Shown piece by piece: positions 41,479-51,284 of a stretch of 64,000 nt of DNA. The stretch's first letter is position 1. Each line of letters begins with the position of its first letter. The DNA comes from Thiohalocapsa sp963704155. Lineage in GTDB: Bacteria > Pseudomonadota > Gammaproteobacteria > Chromatiales > Chromatiaceae. The stretch covers positions 186,001 to 250,000 of the forward strand of contig CAVPHF010000028.1 in the NCBI GenBank assembly GCA_963704155.1. The letters run 5' to 3'. A program made the translations under genes and the position numbers. Below the pieces are notes generated by a model. The model had not been told where the DNA came from and did not search any database. It saw only the letters and a program-made list of their open reading frames with translations.

Positions 41479-42831
41479 TCACCCCGGGTGTCCGCCCGTG
41501 CTTGAACCGGACGCCCGTGCGGAGTCCGGTTCATCGCGCGAGCCAGGATCTTGGCCATGATCTCGGCCGGGATCCGGTTTGGCCTCATCCAACTCGGTCA
41601 CAATTCGCGGACCAGCCTCAAGCGTGCGATGAACCGGGCAGCGGTCCGCGATCTGCAACAGCCGCGCCCGCTCGGCATCGGACAGATCTCCGGTGAGCGC
41701 GATACGCCGAATAATGCGCTCGAGCTTGCCCGGCGCCGCGTCGGGATCACCACAGTCGGCCCCGCAGTCCTCGGAATGCACGCGCTCGTGGCACAGGCGC
41801 ACCTCGATGTCATCGAGCGCAAGCCCCTTGCGGCCGGCATACATGCGCAAGGTCATCGATGTGCAGGCACCCAGGGCCATCAGCAGCAGGTCATAGGGCC
41901 CCGGCCCAAGATCCGAGCCGCCGACTGAGCGGGGCTCGTCTGCCAACAGCTGGTGGCGTTCGCTGTAGAGACCCCGCAAAAACCGTTCATCGCGCTCGGT
42001 GACCACCACTTCGCCGGGCCCGACGGGGGGCGCCGTCCCCGTGCCGGCCTCCTCGACATGTCCACGCAGACCCAGATAGCGGCTCGCCCAGGCGACCAGC
42101 GTCTCGGCGACATACTCGGAGTCCTCACGGTTGGTGAGCAGATGATCGGCGTCGCACAGCGAGATGAAGCTCTTGGGATGCAGCGCGGCCCGGTAGATCT
42201 TTGCCGCCTCGTCGATCGAGACGATCTCGTCCACCGGCGAATGGAAGATCAGCAACGCCCGCTTCAGCCGGCGGATATGCTCGGCATCGGCGTAATGCCG
42301 CAGATCCTCGAGAAACTGTCGGCGGATACGGAAGCGCCGGCGCCCGACCTGCACCTCTGCCTCGCCGACCGCCTCCATCTCGCCCTGGGCACCGCTGAAA
42401 AGGTGTTCGATATGCCCGGGCGTTGCCGGCGCGGCGATGGTCACCACCGCCTCGACCGAGTCGAGCTGCGATGCCGCCGCCAGCACGGCGGCGCCGCCGA
42501 GACTGTGGCCGATTAGCAGCGACGGCGGCCGGAAATCCGCCGCGAGTGCGCGCGCGGCGGCAATCAAGTCTTGAACATTCGAGGTGAAGCTGGTGTTGGC
42601 AAAATCGCCGTCGCTGTTGCCCAGACCGGTGAAGTCGAACCGCAGCACGGCGATGCCGCGCGCCGCCAGGGCTCGGCTGATGCGTGACGCCGCCGCAATG
42701 TCCTTGCCGCAGGTGAAACAGTGGGCAAAGAGCGCGTAGCGCTGCGTCTCAACGCCCGGCGGCGGCGTCTCGAGCAATCCTGCCAGGGTGTGCCCGTCGG
42801 GGTTCTGGAAGTCCAGCTTGATGCGCGCCAT
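41479..42831 (-). CDS. alpha/beta-hydrolase fused to an OsmC-like domain
   Basis: A 450-residue two-domain protein. Residues 1-250 are an alpha/beta hydrolase with HCFTCGKDI at the oxyanion side, nucleophile elbow LIGHSLGGAAV and late His in DADHLLT. Residues about 260-410 are an OsmC domain with the peroxidatic Cys in LGACTSMTLRMYA and the resolving Cys in DRCPVHRTLE. The start at 42831 has GGAG six bases upstream. OsmC domains reduce organic hydroperoxides; joining to a hydrolase is a known fusion, suggesting that an ester is cleaved and the released peroxide or thiol product reduced. The C-terminal 35 residues are disordered. Confidence 0.9.
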   Translation of the reverse strand: MARIKLDFQNPDGHTLAGLLETPPPGVETQRYALFAHCFTCGKDIAAASRISRALAARGIAVLRFDFTGLGNSDGDFANTSFTSNVQDLIAAARALAADFRPPSLLIGHSLGGAAVLAAASQLDSVEAVVTIAAPATPGHIEHLFSGAQGEMEAVGEAEVQVGRRRFRIRRQFLEDLRHYADAEHIRRLKRALLIFHSPVDEIVSIDEAAKIYRAALHPKSFISLCDADHLLTNREDSEYVAETLVAWASRYLGLRGHVEEAGTGTAPPVGPGEVVVTERDERFLRGLYSERHQLLADEPRSVGGSDLGPGPYDLLLMALGACTSMTLRMYAGRKGLALDDIEVRLCHERVHSEDCGADCGDPDAAPGKLERIIRRIALTGDLSDAERARLLQIADRCPVHRTLEAGPRIVTELDEAKPDPGRDHGQDPGSRDEPDSARASGSSTGGHPG

Positions 42832-42969
42832 GAAAATCTCCGGCAATCTTTCACGGTCAACATGAGGCCGGCGATCGGTCCGCTTCAATGCCCAGACCGG
42901 GTCGATCGGCGAGCCCGCAACGAGAATCGGGTGGCGCGCCCCGTGTTCAGGTCTTTCGCGCACAAACGA

Positions 42970-43003
42970 AAACGGACCGAGCCGTTGACGACTCAGTCCG
43001 TTT
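42970..43003 (-). terminator. rho-independent terminator of the tRNA unit
   Basis: Read on the minus strand, a 12-bp stem (one G-U pair) with a 10-base loop, flanked by AAACGG and followed by TTTCG. It lies about 10 bp downstream of the tRNA-Glu 3' end. Confidence 0.75.
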
Positions 43004-43012
43004 CCTATGGGT

Positions 43013-43088
43013 TGGCGTCCCCACGGGGATTCGAACCCCGGTTGCCGCCGTGAAAGGGCGATGTCCTAGGCCTCTAGACGATGGGGAC
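43013..43088 (-). tRNA. tRNA-Glu (anticodon UUC)
   Basis: 76 nt including the encoded CCA. All four stems fold; the anticodon loop is CUUUCAC, with UUC at template positions 43052-43054, and the T loop is GGTTCGAATCC. The sequence closely follows gammaproteobacterial tRNA-Glu. It is co-transcribed after tRNA-Ala, separated by an 85-nt spacer containing an 8-bp stem-loop (43128-43135 with 43157-43164) that could guide processing. Confidence 0.97.
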
Positions 43089-43173
43089 GGAGAGCATGAT
43101 CTGTGCCTTTTACAAGGAACAAAGGAAATCCGGTCGGCTCGTAAAGAGGCGGAGCGGACCGGATCCTGTGATC

Positions 43174-43249
43174 TGGTGGAGCCAGGCGGGATCGAACCGC
43201 CGACCTCAACACTGCCAGTGTTGCGCTCTCCCAGCTGAGCTATGGCCCC
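43174..43249 (-). tRNA. tRNA-Ala (anticodon GGC)
   Basis: 76 nt including the encoded CCA. The acceptor stem is GGGGCCA paired with TGGCTCC, with a G-U pair at position 3. The anticodon loop contains GGC (template 43214-43216), and the T loop is GGTTCGATCC. It is the first gene of the tRNA-Ala/tRNA-Glu unit; the promoter lies immediately upstream. Confidence 0.97.
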
Positions 43250-43264
43250 AATAAGAAGCCCGAA

Positions 43265-43293
43265 ACTATAAGGCCCATTCGGCGTACTGTCCA
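43265..43293 (-). promoter_or_regulatory. sigma-70 promoter of the tRNA-Ala/tRNA-Glu unit
   Basis: Minus strand: -35 TGGACA (43293-43288), 17-bp spacer, -10 TATAGT (43270-43265), each one base from consensus. The first tRNA base is 16 nt after the -10. The rest of the 316-bp gap up to htpX (43294-43565) shows no further recognisable signal apart from the htpX ribosome site. Confidence 0.85.
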
Positions 43294-43565
43294 GCCTTTT
43301 TTGGCCAGCCGTTCTTAGATGGCGCCACCTCCCTCAGCCAGCGCGCGGAAGAGCCTAAAGCCGGGAGCCAGCCAGCACCGGTCGCCGCAACCGATCTCGC
43401 CGAGCCGCTCGAGACGGGCTGCTCGACCCAATCGCGACAGCCGCCGACCAGGCGTTTCTCAATGGCCGGCGATGACCGGCAAGGGCCGCTTTGGCACTTG
43501 CTTAAACCCGCGCCAGCGTCCATGTTATCGCGGCAGAAATCAAGCCTATTTGGAGTGTGCTCGAC

Positions 43566-44441
43566 ATGTTGAGAGTCCTGCTTTACGTCGCCACCAACTT
43601 CGCGATCCTGACCGTCCTCTATGTCGTCCTGACCTTGCTCGGTATCGGGCAAACGACCCAGGGCAGCGGATTGTTGATCATGGCGCTGCTGTTCGGTTTC
43701 GGCGGTTCGATGATCTCGCTGTTCATTTCCAAGTGGATGGCGAAGCGCTCGATGGGCGTACAGATCATCGAGCAGCCGGCTACCCCGTTCGAGCAATGGC
43801 TGTTCGAGATCGTGCGCCGCCAATCCGAGCAGAGCGGCATTCGCATGCCGGAGATCGGTATCTTCGACTCACCGGAACCGAATGCCTTCGCGACCGGCTG
43901 GAACCGCAACGACGCGCTGGTGGCAGTCAGCACCGGTCTGCTTCAAAAAATGAACAAGGACGAGGTCGAAGCCGTTGTGGGTCACGAGATCAGCCACGTC
44001 GCCAACGGCGACATGGTCACGCTGGCGCTGGTACAGGGCGTGTTGAACACCTTCGTTATCGTCCTCGCGCGGGTCATCGGCGGCTTCGTCGACTCGGCCA
44101 TGCGCGGCCAGGATAATCAGGGCGGCGTCGGCATTGGCTATTTCGTGGTCTCGATCATTGCCGAGATCGTGCTCGGCTTCCTCGCCTCCATCGTCGTCAT
44201 GTGGTTCTCGCGCTACCGCGAGTTCCGTGCCGATGCCGGCGGCGCCAAGCTTGCCGGGCGGGAGAACATGATCAATGCGCTGCGCGCATTGCAGCGGGTG
44301 CATGAGCCGCACGACCTGCCGGCCGGCGAGTTCGCCGCCTTCGGCATCTCCGGCAATATTGGCGACGGCATCAAGAAGCTCTTCGCGAGCCATCCGCCTC
44401 TGGAAGAGCGCATCGCCGCGCTGCAGGGCCAACGCGGCTGA
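43566..44441 (+). CDS. htpX: HtpX-type membrane zinc metalloprotease
   Basis: A 291-residue protease that degrades misfolded inner-membrane proteins. The ATG at 43566 is chosen with GGAG upstream; a GTG three codons earlier is also in frame. Two N-terminal helices (residues 4-24 and 34-52), the zinc motif HEISH in VVGHEISHVANGD (His at about 140 and 144), two more helices (about 155-215), and the third ligand region REFRADAGGAKLAG are all present. Length is normal. A possible terminator hairpin follows. Confidence 0.96.
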   Translation: MLRVLLYVATNFAILTVLYVVLTLLGIGQTTQGSGLLIMALLFGFGGSMISLFISKWMAKRSMGVQIIEQPATPFEQWLFEIVRRQSEQSGIRMPEIGIFDSPEPNAFATGWNRNDALVAVSTGLLQKMNKDEVEAVVGHEISHVANGDMVTLALVQGVLNTFVIVLARVIGGFVDSAMRGQDNQGGVGIGYFVVSIIAEIVLGFLASIVVMWFSRYREFRADAGGAKLAGRENMINALRALQRVHEPHDLPAGEFAAFGISGNIGDGIKKLFASHPPLEERIAALQGQRG

Positions 44442-44446
44442 CGGCA

Positions 44447-44478
44447 CTCCCCGCCACGCCATTGGCCGTGTCGGGGAG
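44447..44478 (+). terminator. hairpin downstream of htpX
   Basis: A 7-bp stem CTCCCCG/CGGGGAG (44447-44453 with 44472-44478) and an inner 4-bp CACG/CGTG stem, starting 6 bp after the htpX stop. There is no T-run; moderate to weak terminator call. Confidence 0.4.
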
Positions 44479-44597
44479 ACACCCATCCACGCCGGCCAGA
44501 TGCCGACGTGATCGCCTTCGTATGCGAGTCTCCGATCCCTCATCCACTCCCTGCTGCCCAAAGATGTCGCTGATGAATCGAATCGTTTTCGGCATCC

Positions 44598-47354
44598 ATG
44601 GCCGCCTTCGGCATGCGCTCTTGGGCTGCACTCTCGCTGGCGATCGCTCTGCCCGGCTGGGCGACCGATATCGACCAGGCCGATGCCGATTGGGCCGCCG
44701 GCAAGACGGCCAGCGCGGTCATCCGCCTCAAGAGTCTGCTGCAAAAACAACCGGATGACGCGGACGCGCGCCTTCTGCTTGGCCGAATCTACCTCGACAG
44801 TGGTGATCCGGCGGCCGCCGATCAGGAATTGACACGCGCCCGCGCCTACGGTGCGACGGACGCTGACACTCTACCGCCACTGGTCGAGGCGCTGATCGCG
44901 CAAAGGCGGCTCTCCGATGCCGTGGAGCTGACCGAGATCGGCAATGAGGCACCGCCCAACCTGCGCGGCGAACTGCTCGCTCTGCGCGGCGCCGCGCTGC
45001 TAGCCTCCGACAACCCGGACGAGGCCAGCTCGCTATTCGAGCAAGCGGCCTCCGCCGACCCGACGGCCGCGCGACCGCTGCTCGGAATGGCCAGCCTCGC
45101 GCTGCGCACCGGCGACGCGGAACGCGCGAAAGAGTTGATTCGAACGGCAATCGAGCTGGAGCCCGAATCAATATCGGCATGGACCGCATTGGGCAATGTC
45201 GAGTACGCGGCGCGGAATTTCGAACAGGCCATCGCCGCCTACACGCGCGCAATGGAGCATGCCCGCAGCCGCTGGGGCCTGCACTACCAACGCGCATTGG
45301 CGCGAGTCGATAGCGGCGACATCGAGGGAGCGCAAGCGGACCTCGAGGCCGTTCGGGAATCCAACCCGACGTTTTTCGGTCTCTACTACCTGGACGGTCG
45401 CCTGGCGCTGCTCACCAAGGATCCGCAGAAGGCGATCGATGACCTCGATGCCTACCTAAGTGGGGTTCCGGATGACTCGCGGGCGACTTACTTCGCTGCG
45501 TTGGCGCTGCTCCAACTCGGCCGCCAAGAGCAGGCGGAAGAGTATCTATCCCGCCTGACGGCTCGCTACCCCAATAACCCTCAACCGGCGCTACTGCTGG
45601 CGCAAACACGGCTCAACAATGGCGACGCGGCAGGCGCCGAGGACATCATCCGGCCCTTTACCGCCGGCACCGACGCGACTCCGGCGATGTTCGAGTTTCT
45701 CCGCCAATCGCTGATGGCGCAAGGGCGCCGTTCAGAGGCGCAGGAACTGATCGCACGGGCGGCCGAACGCTTCCCGGAGCTCGTTTCGGCGCGCCTGGCA
45801 CTGGCGCAGCAGCTTCAGAACGACGGAAACCCGACCGACTCGGTAGCAATCATCGAAGACGTGCTCGCCGACCAACCCGAGCATGAGCCCGCCAACTTGC
45901 TTCTGATGCGCGCCAAGCTGTTGGTCGGCGATCTTGATGGCGCTATGGCGCTTTCCGATGCCTTCCTCGAGCAGCATCCAGACTCCGCCATGGCGCATAC
46001 CACGCGCGCGGCCCTGCTGGCCCAGGCCGGTGATATCGAGGGGGCAGGTGTCGCATTCGAACGTGCTCGGGAGATCGACCCGACCAGCCCGCGCTCCGGG
46101 TTGGGACTGGCCGCGCTCGAGCTGAGCAACGACCGGCCCGACGCCGCACGCGCGGCACTGCAGGACCTGCTGGCCGCCGACCCGAACAGTGCGCAGGCCG
46201 AGCTCGCGCTTGCCGCCCTCGCGCGACGCGAGGGCGGCAAGGCGGCGTTCGAACAGCAGCTGCGGCAGGCTCTGCAACGCAACCCCAACAACCTGGTACT
46301 GCGCTTCGCGCTGGTCCGCCACCTCATTGGCGAAAAGCAAGGCGATGCGGCGCTGGAACTGCTGGGGCAAGCAACGCCGGATCCGGCCAACCGCATGGAG
46401 ATGCTGACGCTGCAAGGCCAGGCACACCTGGCCGCGGAACGCCCGCGGCAGGCGATCTCGGCCTTCACGGAGCTGGCCGAGGCCAACCCGAGGTCCGCTC
46501 AGGTACGCTTCCTGTTGGCCCAACTGGCCGCCGCGAATGGCGATCCGGTCGCCGCGGCCATTCACGTAACGAAAGGTCTGTCGCTGGACCGCGACCTGGA
46601 GCTCCAACCCAGGTTCCTTATGTCCGTCCTAAAACAGCTTCCGAGCGCGGCGGAGCGTGAAGGACTGATGCAGCAACTGCTGCGGACGGAGCCCGATCAC
46701 CCGGCGGTGATCTCGGTCGATGCCGCTTTGTTGCTCGAACGGCGGGAGTTCGAGCCTGCAATCGCCGCATTCGAGCGGCTCCACCGCGACTATCCTGACA
46801 ACCTCGGGTATCTGTTGGATCTGGCCGGCGCGCTGCAACAGGCCGGGCGTGCGGAGCAGGCGATCGCCGTGCTGAACGCCTGGATTGACACACATCCGCG
46901 AGACATCCCGCCGCGCATGCTGCTCGCGCAGATGAGGCTGACCCAGGGAGAGCTTCCGCTCGCCGCCGAGCAATACCGCAAGGTCATTGCCGAAGACGAC
47001 GGCCATGCGGTGGCACTGAACAATCTGGCGATGCTCAGCATCGACGATGCACCGCGCCAAGCGCTGGCGCTGGCCGAGCGCGCGTACCGGCAGCAACCCG
47101 AAGACCCGGCATTCATCGATACCCTGGGAGCCGCGCTGCTTGCCGTCGGTGAGAACGAGCGTGCACGCGACCTGCTGTCCAAGGCGCATGCCGGCACGCC
47201 CGACCCGAGCATCGCCTTCCGCTACGCCAGGGCCTTGGCCGCCACTGGCGATACCGATGCCGCGCGGCGTGTCCTGCTGCAGAACCAGAACCATTCATTC
47301 CCGGAAAAGGACGAGGCCGATGCGCTCTTATCGGAGCTTACAACGGAAAACTGA
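44598..47354 (+). CDS. large TPR protein resembling PEP-CTERM system PrsT
   Basis: A 918-residue exported protein. A signal peptide (RSWAALSLAIALPGWA) is followed by about 23-25 tetratricopeptide repeats over the whole length; typical units are AAADQELTRARAYGATDADT and AIAAYTRAMEHARSRWGLHY, and recurring P-x-N/D turns mark repeat borders. Size and layout resemble PrsT, the TPR protein of exosortase (PEP-CTERM) polysaccharide loci, but the lipobox Cys of PrsT is missing from this signal peptide, and no exosortase or polysaccharide genes are nearby. It ends 6 bp before uvrA. No ribosome site precedes the start; an ATG at 44613 is an alternative. Confidence 0.7.
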   Translation: MAAFGMRSWAALSLAIALPGWATDIDQADADWAAGKTASAVIRLKSLLQKQPDDADARLLLGRIYLDSGDPAAADQELTRARAYGATDADTLPPLVEALIAQRRLSDAVELTEIGNEAPPNLRGELLALRGAALLASDNPDEASSLFEQAASADPTAARPLLGMASLALRTGDAERAKELIRTAIELEPESISAWTALGNVEYAARNFEQAIAAYTRAMEHARSRWGLHYQRALARVDSGDIEGAQADLEAVRESNPTFFGLYYLDGRLALLTKDPQKAIDDLDAYLSGVPDDSRATYFAALALLQLGRQEQAEEYLSRLTARYPNNPQPALLLAQTRLNNGDAAGAEDIIRPFTAGTDATPAMFEFLRQSLMAQGRRSEAQELIARAAERFPELVSARLALAQQLQNDGNPTDSVAIIEDVLADQPEHEPANLLLMRAKLLVGDLDGAMALSDAFLEQHPDSAMAHTTRAALLAQAGDIEGAGVAFERAREIDPTSPRSGLGLAALELSNDRPDAARAALQDLLAADPNSAQAELALAALARREGGKAAFEQQLRQALQRNPNNLVLRFALVRHLIGEKQGDAALELLGQATPDPANRMEMLTLQGQAHLAAERPRQAISAFTELAEANPRSAQVRFLLAQLAAANGDPVAAAIHVTKGLSLDRDLELQPRFLMSVLKQLPSAAEREGLMQQLLRTEPDHPAVISVDAALLLERREFEPAIAAFERLHRDYPDNLGYLLDLAGALQQAGRAEQAIAVLNAWIDTHPRDIPPRMLLAQMRLTQGELPLAAEQYRKVIAEDDGHAVALNNLAMLSIDDAPRQALALAERAYRQQPEDPAFIDTLGAALLAVGENERARDLLSKAHAGTPDPSIAFRYARALAATGDTDAARRVLLQNQNHSFPEKDEADALLSELTTEN

Positions 47355-47360
47355 GCCTTG

Positions 47361-50186
47361 ATGGACAGCATCCGCATCCGCGGGGCGCGCACCCACAACC
47401 TCAAGCACATCGATCTCGATCTCCCGCGTGAGCGGCTGGTGGTCGTGACCGGGCTGTCCGGTTCCGGCAAGTCGTCGCTGGCCTTCGACACCATCTATGC
47501 CGAGGGCCAGCGGCGCTATGTCGAGTCGCTGTCGTCCTATGCGCGGCAGTTTCTGTCGATGATGGACAAGCCGGATGTCGACCACATCGAGGGCCTGTCT
47601 CCGGCCATCGCCATCGAGCAGAAGACCACCTCGCACAATCCGCGCTCGACCGTTGGCACCATCACCGAGATACACGACTACCTACGCCTGCTGTTCGCCA
47701 GGGTCGGCACGCCGCACTGCCCCGAGCATGGCGCGCCGCTATCGGCGCAGACCATCAGCCAGATGGTGGACCAGATACTGGCCCGGCCGGAGGGCGAAAA
47801 GCTGATGCTACTCGCGCCCGTGGTGTCGGCGCGCAAGGGTGAATACCATCAGCTGTTCGGCGAGCTGAATGCCCAGGGATTCGTTCGCGCACGGATCGAC
47901 GGCCAGCTCTGCGAGCTGGACGCTCCGCCGGTGCTGGACGTCAGAAAGAAGCACGACATCGAGGTCGTGGTCGATCGCTTCCGCGTCCGCGCCGACCTGC
48001 AGTTGCGCCTGGCCGAATCCATCGAAACGGCGCTGAAGCTCTCCGGCGGCATCCTGCGCGTGGCACGGATGGACGCCGACGCAGAGGCGCCCGAGACCTA
48101 CTCCGCCTCCTTCGCCTGCCCGATCTGCGGCTACAGCATCGCGGAGCTGGAACCGCGGCTGTTCTCATTCAACAACCCGGCCGGCGCCTGCCCGACCTGC
48201 GACGGCCTAGGCGTCGAGCAGTTCTTCGACCCGAACAAACTGCTGACGCAGCCGCATCTGAGCCTAGCGGACGGCGCCGTGCGCGGTTGGGACCAGCGCA
48301 ACGGCTATTACTTTCAAATGCTTCGCGCGCTGGCAGCGCACGACGGCTTCGATCTTGAGAGCCCCTGGCAGGCGCTCACCGAGCATGCCAGGCAGCGGGT
48401 GCTCTACGGCAGCGGCAGCGACCAATTCAAGCTGAAGCTGCCGCACGAGCGCGGCGGCGGCAAGCAGCGCAGCTTCGAGGGCATACTGCCCAACATGGAG
48501 CGGCGCTACCGCGACACCGACTCCGCCGCCGTGCGCGAGGAGCTGGCACGTTACATCTCCACCCGCCCCTGCCCCAGCTGCGACGGAGCCAGGCTGAATC
48601 CAGCAGCACGGAACGTGATGGTTGGGGACAAGGCCCTGCCCGCCATCTCGGCCATGCCGGTCGGCGACAGCCTGCGCTGGTTCGATGCGCTTGCGCTGAG
48701 CGGGCAGCGCGCCGAGATCGGCGCCAAGGTCATTAACGAGATCGCTCAGCGGCTCAAATTCCTGGTCGACGTGGGCCTGGACTATCTGACGCTGACGCGC
48801 AGCGCCGAGACCCTATCCGGCGGCGAGGCCCAGCGCATTCGGCTCGCCAGCCAGATCGGCGCCGGGCTGGTGGGGGTCATGTACATTCTCGATGAACCCT
48901 CGATCGGTCTGCACCAGCGCGACAACGAGCGCCTGCTTGGCACACTGACGCATCTGCGCGACATCGGCAACACGGTGATCGTGGTCGAGCACGACGAGGA
49001 GGCCATCCGCGCCGCCGATCAGGTGGTCGACATGGGTCCCGGCGCCGGCGCTCATGGCGGCGAGATCGTCGCCCAGGGCAGCGCCGAGCAGATCGAGGCC
49101 AATCCCGCCTCGCTGACCGGGCAGTACCTGTCCGGCCGGCTGCGCATCGCCATTCCAAGCGAGCGCAAGGCCGCCGCTCAAGGCCGCCAGCTGCAGATCA
49201 TTGGGGCCAGCGGCAACAACCTGCGCGGCATCGACGCGGCGATTCCGGTCGGCACCTTCTGCTGTATCACCGGCGTGTCCGGCTCCGGCAAGTCGACCCT
49301 GATCAACGACACCCTGTATCCGGCGGCAGCGCATCGTCTCAACAACGCCAGCCTGAGGCCGGCGGCACATGCGGGAATCGAGGGACTGGAGCACTTCGAC
49401 AAGGTGGTGGACATTGACCAAAGCCCCATCGGCCGGACGCCGCGCTCGAACCCCGCGACCTATACCGGCCTGTTCAACCTGATCCGTGAGCTGTTCGCGA
49501 ACGTGCCCGAGGCGCGTTCACGCGGCTACAGCGGCGGACGCTTCAGCTTCAACGTCAAGGGCGGGCGCTGCGAGGCGTGCAAGGGCGACGGACTGATCCG
49601 GGTCGAGATGCACTTCCTGCCCGATGTCTACGTGCAGTGCGATGTTTGCCAAGGGCGCCGCTACAACCGCGAGACGCTGGAGATCCGCTATAAGGGCAAG
49701 ACCATCGACGAGGTCCTGAACCTGACCGTTGAGGACGCGCTGGCGTTCTTCTCCCCGGTGCAGGTGCTGAAACGCAAGCTGCAGACCCTGATGGATGTCG
49801 GCCTGAGCTATGTACGCCTTGGCCAGAACGCCGTCACGCTCTCCGGGGGCGAGGCGCAGCGCGTCAAGCTCAGCCGCGAACTCAGCAAGCGCGACACCGG
49901 CCGCACCCTCTACATCCTCGACGAGCCGACCACCGGCCTGCACTTTCACGACGTCAAGCATCTGCTCGCGGTACTGCACCGTCTGCGCGACGCCGGCAAC
50001 ACCGTGGTCGTCATCGAGCACAACCTTGACGTCATCAAGACCGCCGACTGGATCATCGACCTGGGACCCGAGGGCGGCGACAAGGGCGGCCAGGTGGTCG
50101 CCGCCGGCACACCGGAGCACATCGCCGCCTGCGCGGAGTCGCATACCGGGCGCTTTCTCAGCGCCATCCTCGCGCGCGGTTGGTGA
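47361..50186 (+). CDS. uvrA: excinuclease ABC subunit A
   Basis: A 941-residue damage-recognition ATPase of nucleotide excision repair. The start is the ATG at 47361 (MDSIRIRGARTHNLKHIDL), 6 bp after the TPR gene. Two ABC modules: Walker A GLSGSGKSSLAFDT near residue 32 and GVSGSGKSTLIND near 640, each with an LSGGEAQR signature. The zinc fingers are in CPICGYSI...CPTC and CEACKGDG...CDVC. Length and order are typical. Proximity to the TPR gene suggests shared transcription; uvrA usually has its own LexA-controlled promoter, and no LexA box was seen here. Confidence 0.98.
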   Translation: MDSIRIRGARTHNLKHIDLDLPRERLVVVTGLSGSGKSSLAFDTIYAEGQRRYVESLSSYARQFLSMMDKPDVDHIEGLSPAIAIEQKTTSHNPRSTVGTITEIHDYLRLLFARVGTPHCPEHGAPLSAQTISQMVDQILARPEGEKLMLLAPVVSARKGEYHQLFGELNAQGFVRARIDGQLCELDAPPVLDVRKKHDIEVVVDRFRVRADLQLRLAESIETALKLSGGILRVARMDADAEAPETYSASFACPICGYSIAELEPRLFSFNNPAGACPTCDGLGVEQFFDPNKLLTQPHLSLADGAVRGWDQRNGYYFQMLRALAAHDGFDLESPWQALTEHARQRVLYGSGSDQFKLKLPHERGGGKQRSFEGILPNMERRYRDTDSAAVREELARYISTRPCPSCDGARLNPAARNVMVGDKALPAISAMPVGDSLRWFDALALSGQRAEIGAKVINEIAQRLKFLVDVGLDYLTLTRSAETLSGGEAQRIRLASQIGAGLVGVMYILDEPSIGLHQRDNERLLGTLTHLRDIGNTVIVVEHDEEAIRAADQVVDMGPGAGAHGGEIVAQGSAEQIEANPASLTGQYLSGRLRIAIPSERKAAAQGRQLQIIGASGNNLRGIDAAIPVGTFCCITGVSGSGKSTLINDTLYPAAAHRLNNASLRPAAHAGIEGLEHFDKVVDIDQSPIGRTPRSNPATYTGLFNLIRELFANVPEARSRGYSGGRFSFNVKGGRCEACKGDGLIRVEMHFLPDVYVQCDVCQGRRYNRETLEIRYKGKTIDEVLNLTVEDALAFFSPVQVLKRKLQTLMDVGLSYVRLGQNAVTLSGGEAQRVKLSRELSKRDTGRTLYILDEPTTGLHFHDVKHLLAVLHRLRDAGNTVVVIEHNLDVIKTADWIIDLGPEGGDKGGQVVAAGTPEHIAACAESHTGRFLSAILARGW

Positions 50187-50242
50187 CGCGCAAGACAGCC
50201 CCAAGACGACGACGCCAGTCAGCTATAGAGCCTGAAGGGCAT

Positions 50243-51187
50243 TCATTGCCCGGTGAATTGCCGATAGTCATCGGGATAGACCATCTGTACATCGAACGGC
50301 AAGGCACTGTCGGTATCGACCGTCACCCAGACCCCGGCCACGAACGGCGACCCAGGAACTTCCAGACGCTGCACGCGTGCGATAGGCGCCCCGTCCGCAT
50401 CCCGCAGCGGGCGATCGAACCTGAAGCGGTGGGTGTCGCCGTGCACCAGCAGCACCGGTCCAGCGTAGGCCGCAAGCAGTTGACGCAGGTCCTGCTTGAG
50501 GGACAGGAACCCCTGGCGTGGCCCCTGCTCCTCGAACAGCGGGTTGGCGTGAAACGCGAGCACAATCGCACGCGCCTTGATACCGTTTGCGGCCCGCGCG
50601 GCCTGATCGAGCAGACGCCGATTGGCGGCGTTGCGCGCCGCCATCTCCTTCATCGCCCGCGCGTTCTTCGGCCGCAGATTGTTGTTGCTGCCGACCAGGT
50701 GCACCAGCGCAAACAGCACCCCGTCGAGGGCGAAATAGAGGTTCTCGGGATAGGCCGGATCAGGCACCACGGGCCGCAGCGGATCGCGGTGCAGCACCGC
50801 CGGATCGTCGAAGAAGGCCGCACGCAGCGCAACCAGCCGCTCCAGCGGGTCATGCGCACCGGCCCGCTCACGATGACAGTCGGTCCACTCGTTGTCGCCC
50901 GGTGTATACAGGACCGGCGCCGGTTGTTCGCGGAATAGCTCCGCCACCCGCTGAATGCGGGCATCGGTGCAGGGCTGACTGCCGCCTTTGATGTCTCCGA
51001 TATGCAGCACGAAAGGCGCGCGCCGACGCTTCGCGGTCTCGAGTAAATCCCGCAGAGAGACCAGCTCGGCATCCGAATAAGGCAGGTCGCCGACCGCGAA
51101 GAAAGCGATCGGCGCCGATTGCGCGGGGGCGCCCGCGACCAGGAGCAACAAGAAGAGCACCCCGGCTCGCAGCGTTGACAGAGTCAT
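50243..51187 (-). CDS. exported calcineurin-like metallophosphoesterase
   Basis: A 314-residue protein with a cleavable signal peptide (residues 1-25, VLFLLLLVAGAPAQS). The metal-site blocks are present in order but modified: AVGDLPYSD (usual GDxH, here Asp with Leu-Pro), HIGDIKGGSQPC (GDxxG), GDNEWTDCH (in place of GNHE), FHANP and HGDTHRF (in place of GHTH). All five blocks of the fold are recognisable, so it is likely active on a periplasmic phosphate ester or nucleotide. The substrate is unknown. It converges on uvrA. Confidence 0.8.
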   Translation of the reverse strand: MTLSTLRAGVLFLLLLVAGAPAQSAPIAFFAVGDLPYSDAELVSLRDLLETAKRRRAPFVLHIGDIKGGSQPCTDARIQRVAELFREQPAPVLYTPGDNEWTDCHRERAGAHDPLERLVALRAAFFDDPAVLHRDPLRPVVPDPAYPENLYFALDGVLFALVHLVGSNNNLRPKNARAMKEMAARNAANRRLLDQAARAANGIKARAIVLAFHANPLFEEQGPRQGFLSLKQDLRQLLAAYAGPVLLVHGDTHRFRFDRPLRDADGAPIARVQRLEVPGSPFVAGVWVTVDTDSALPFDVQMVYPDDYRQFTGQ

Positions 51188-51284
51188 GGGTTTCGCTCGG
51201 GGCTAAAGAGGCCCGGCTGGGCAGTTCGCAGGACCAGCATTCACCCCGCGACCGATGGTACCGGACTCGAACACCGGCCCAGAG

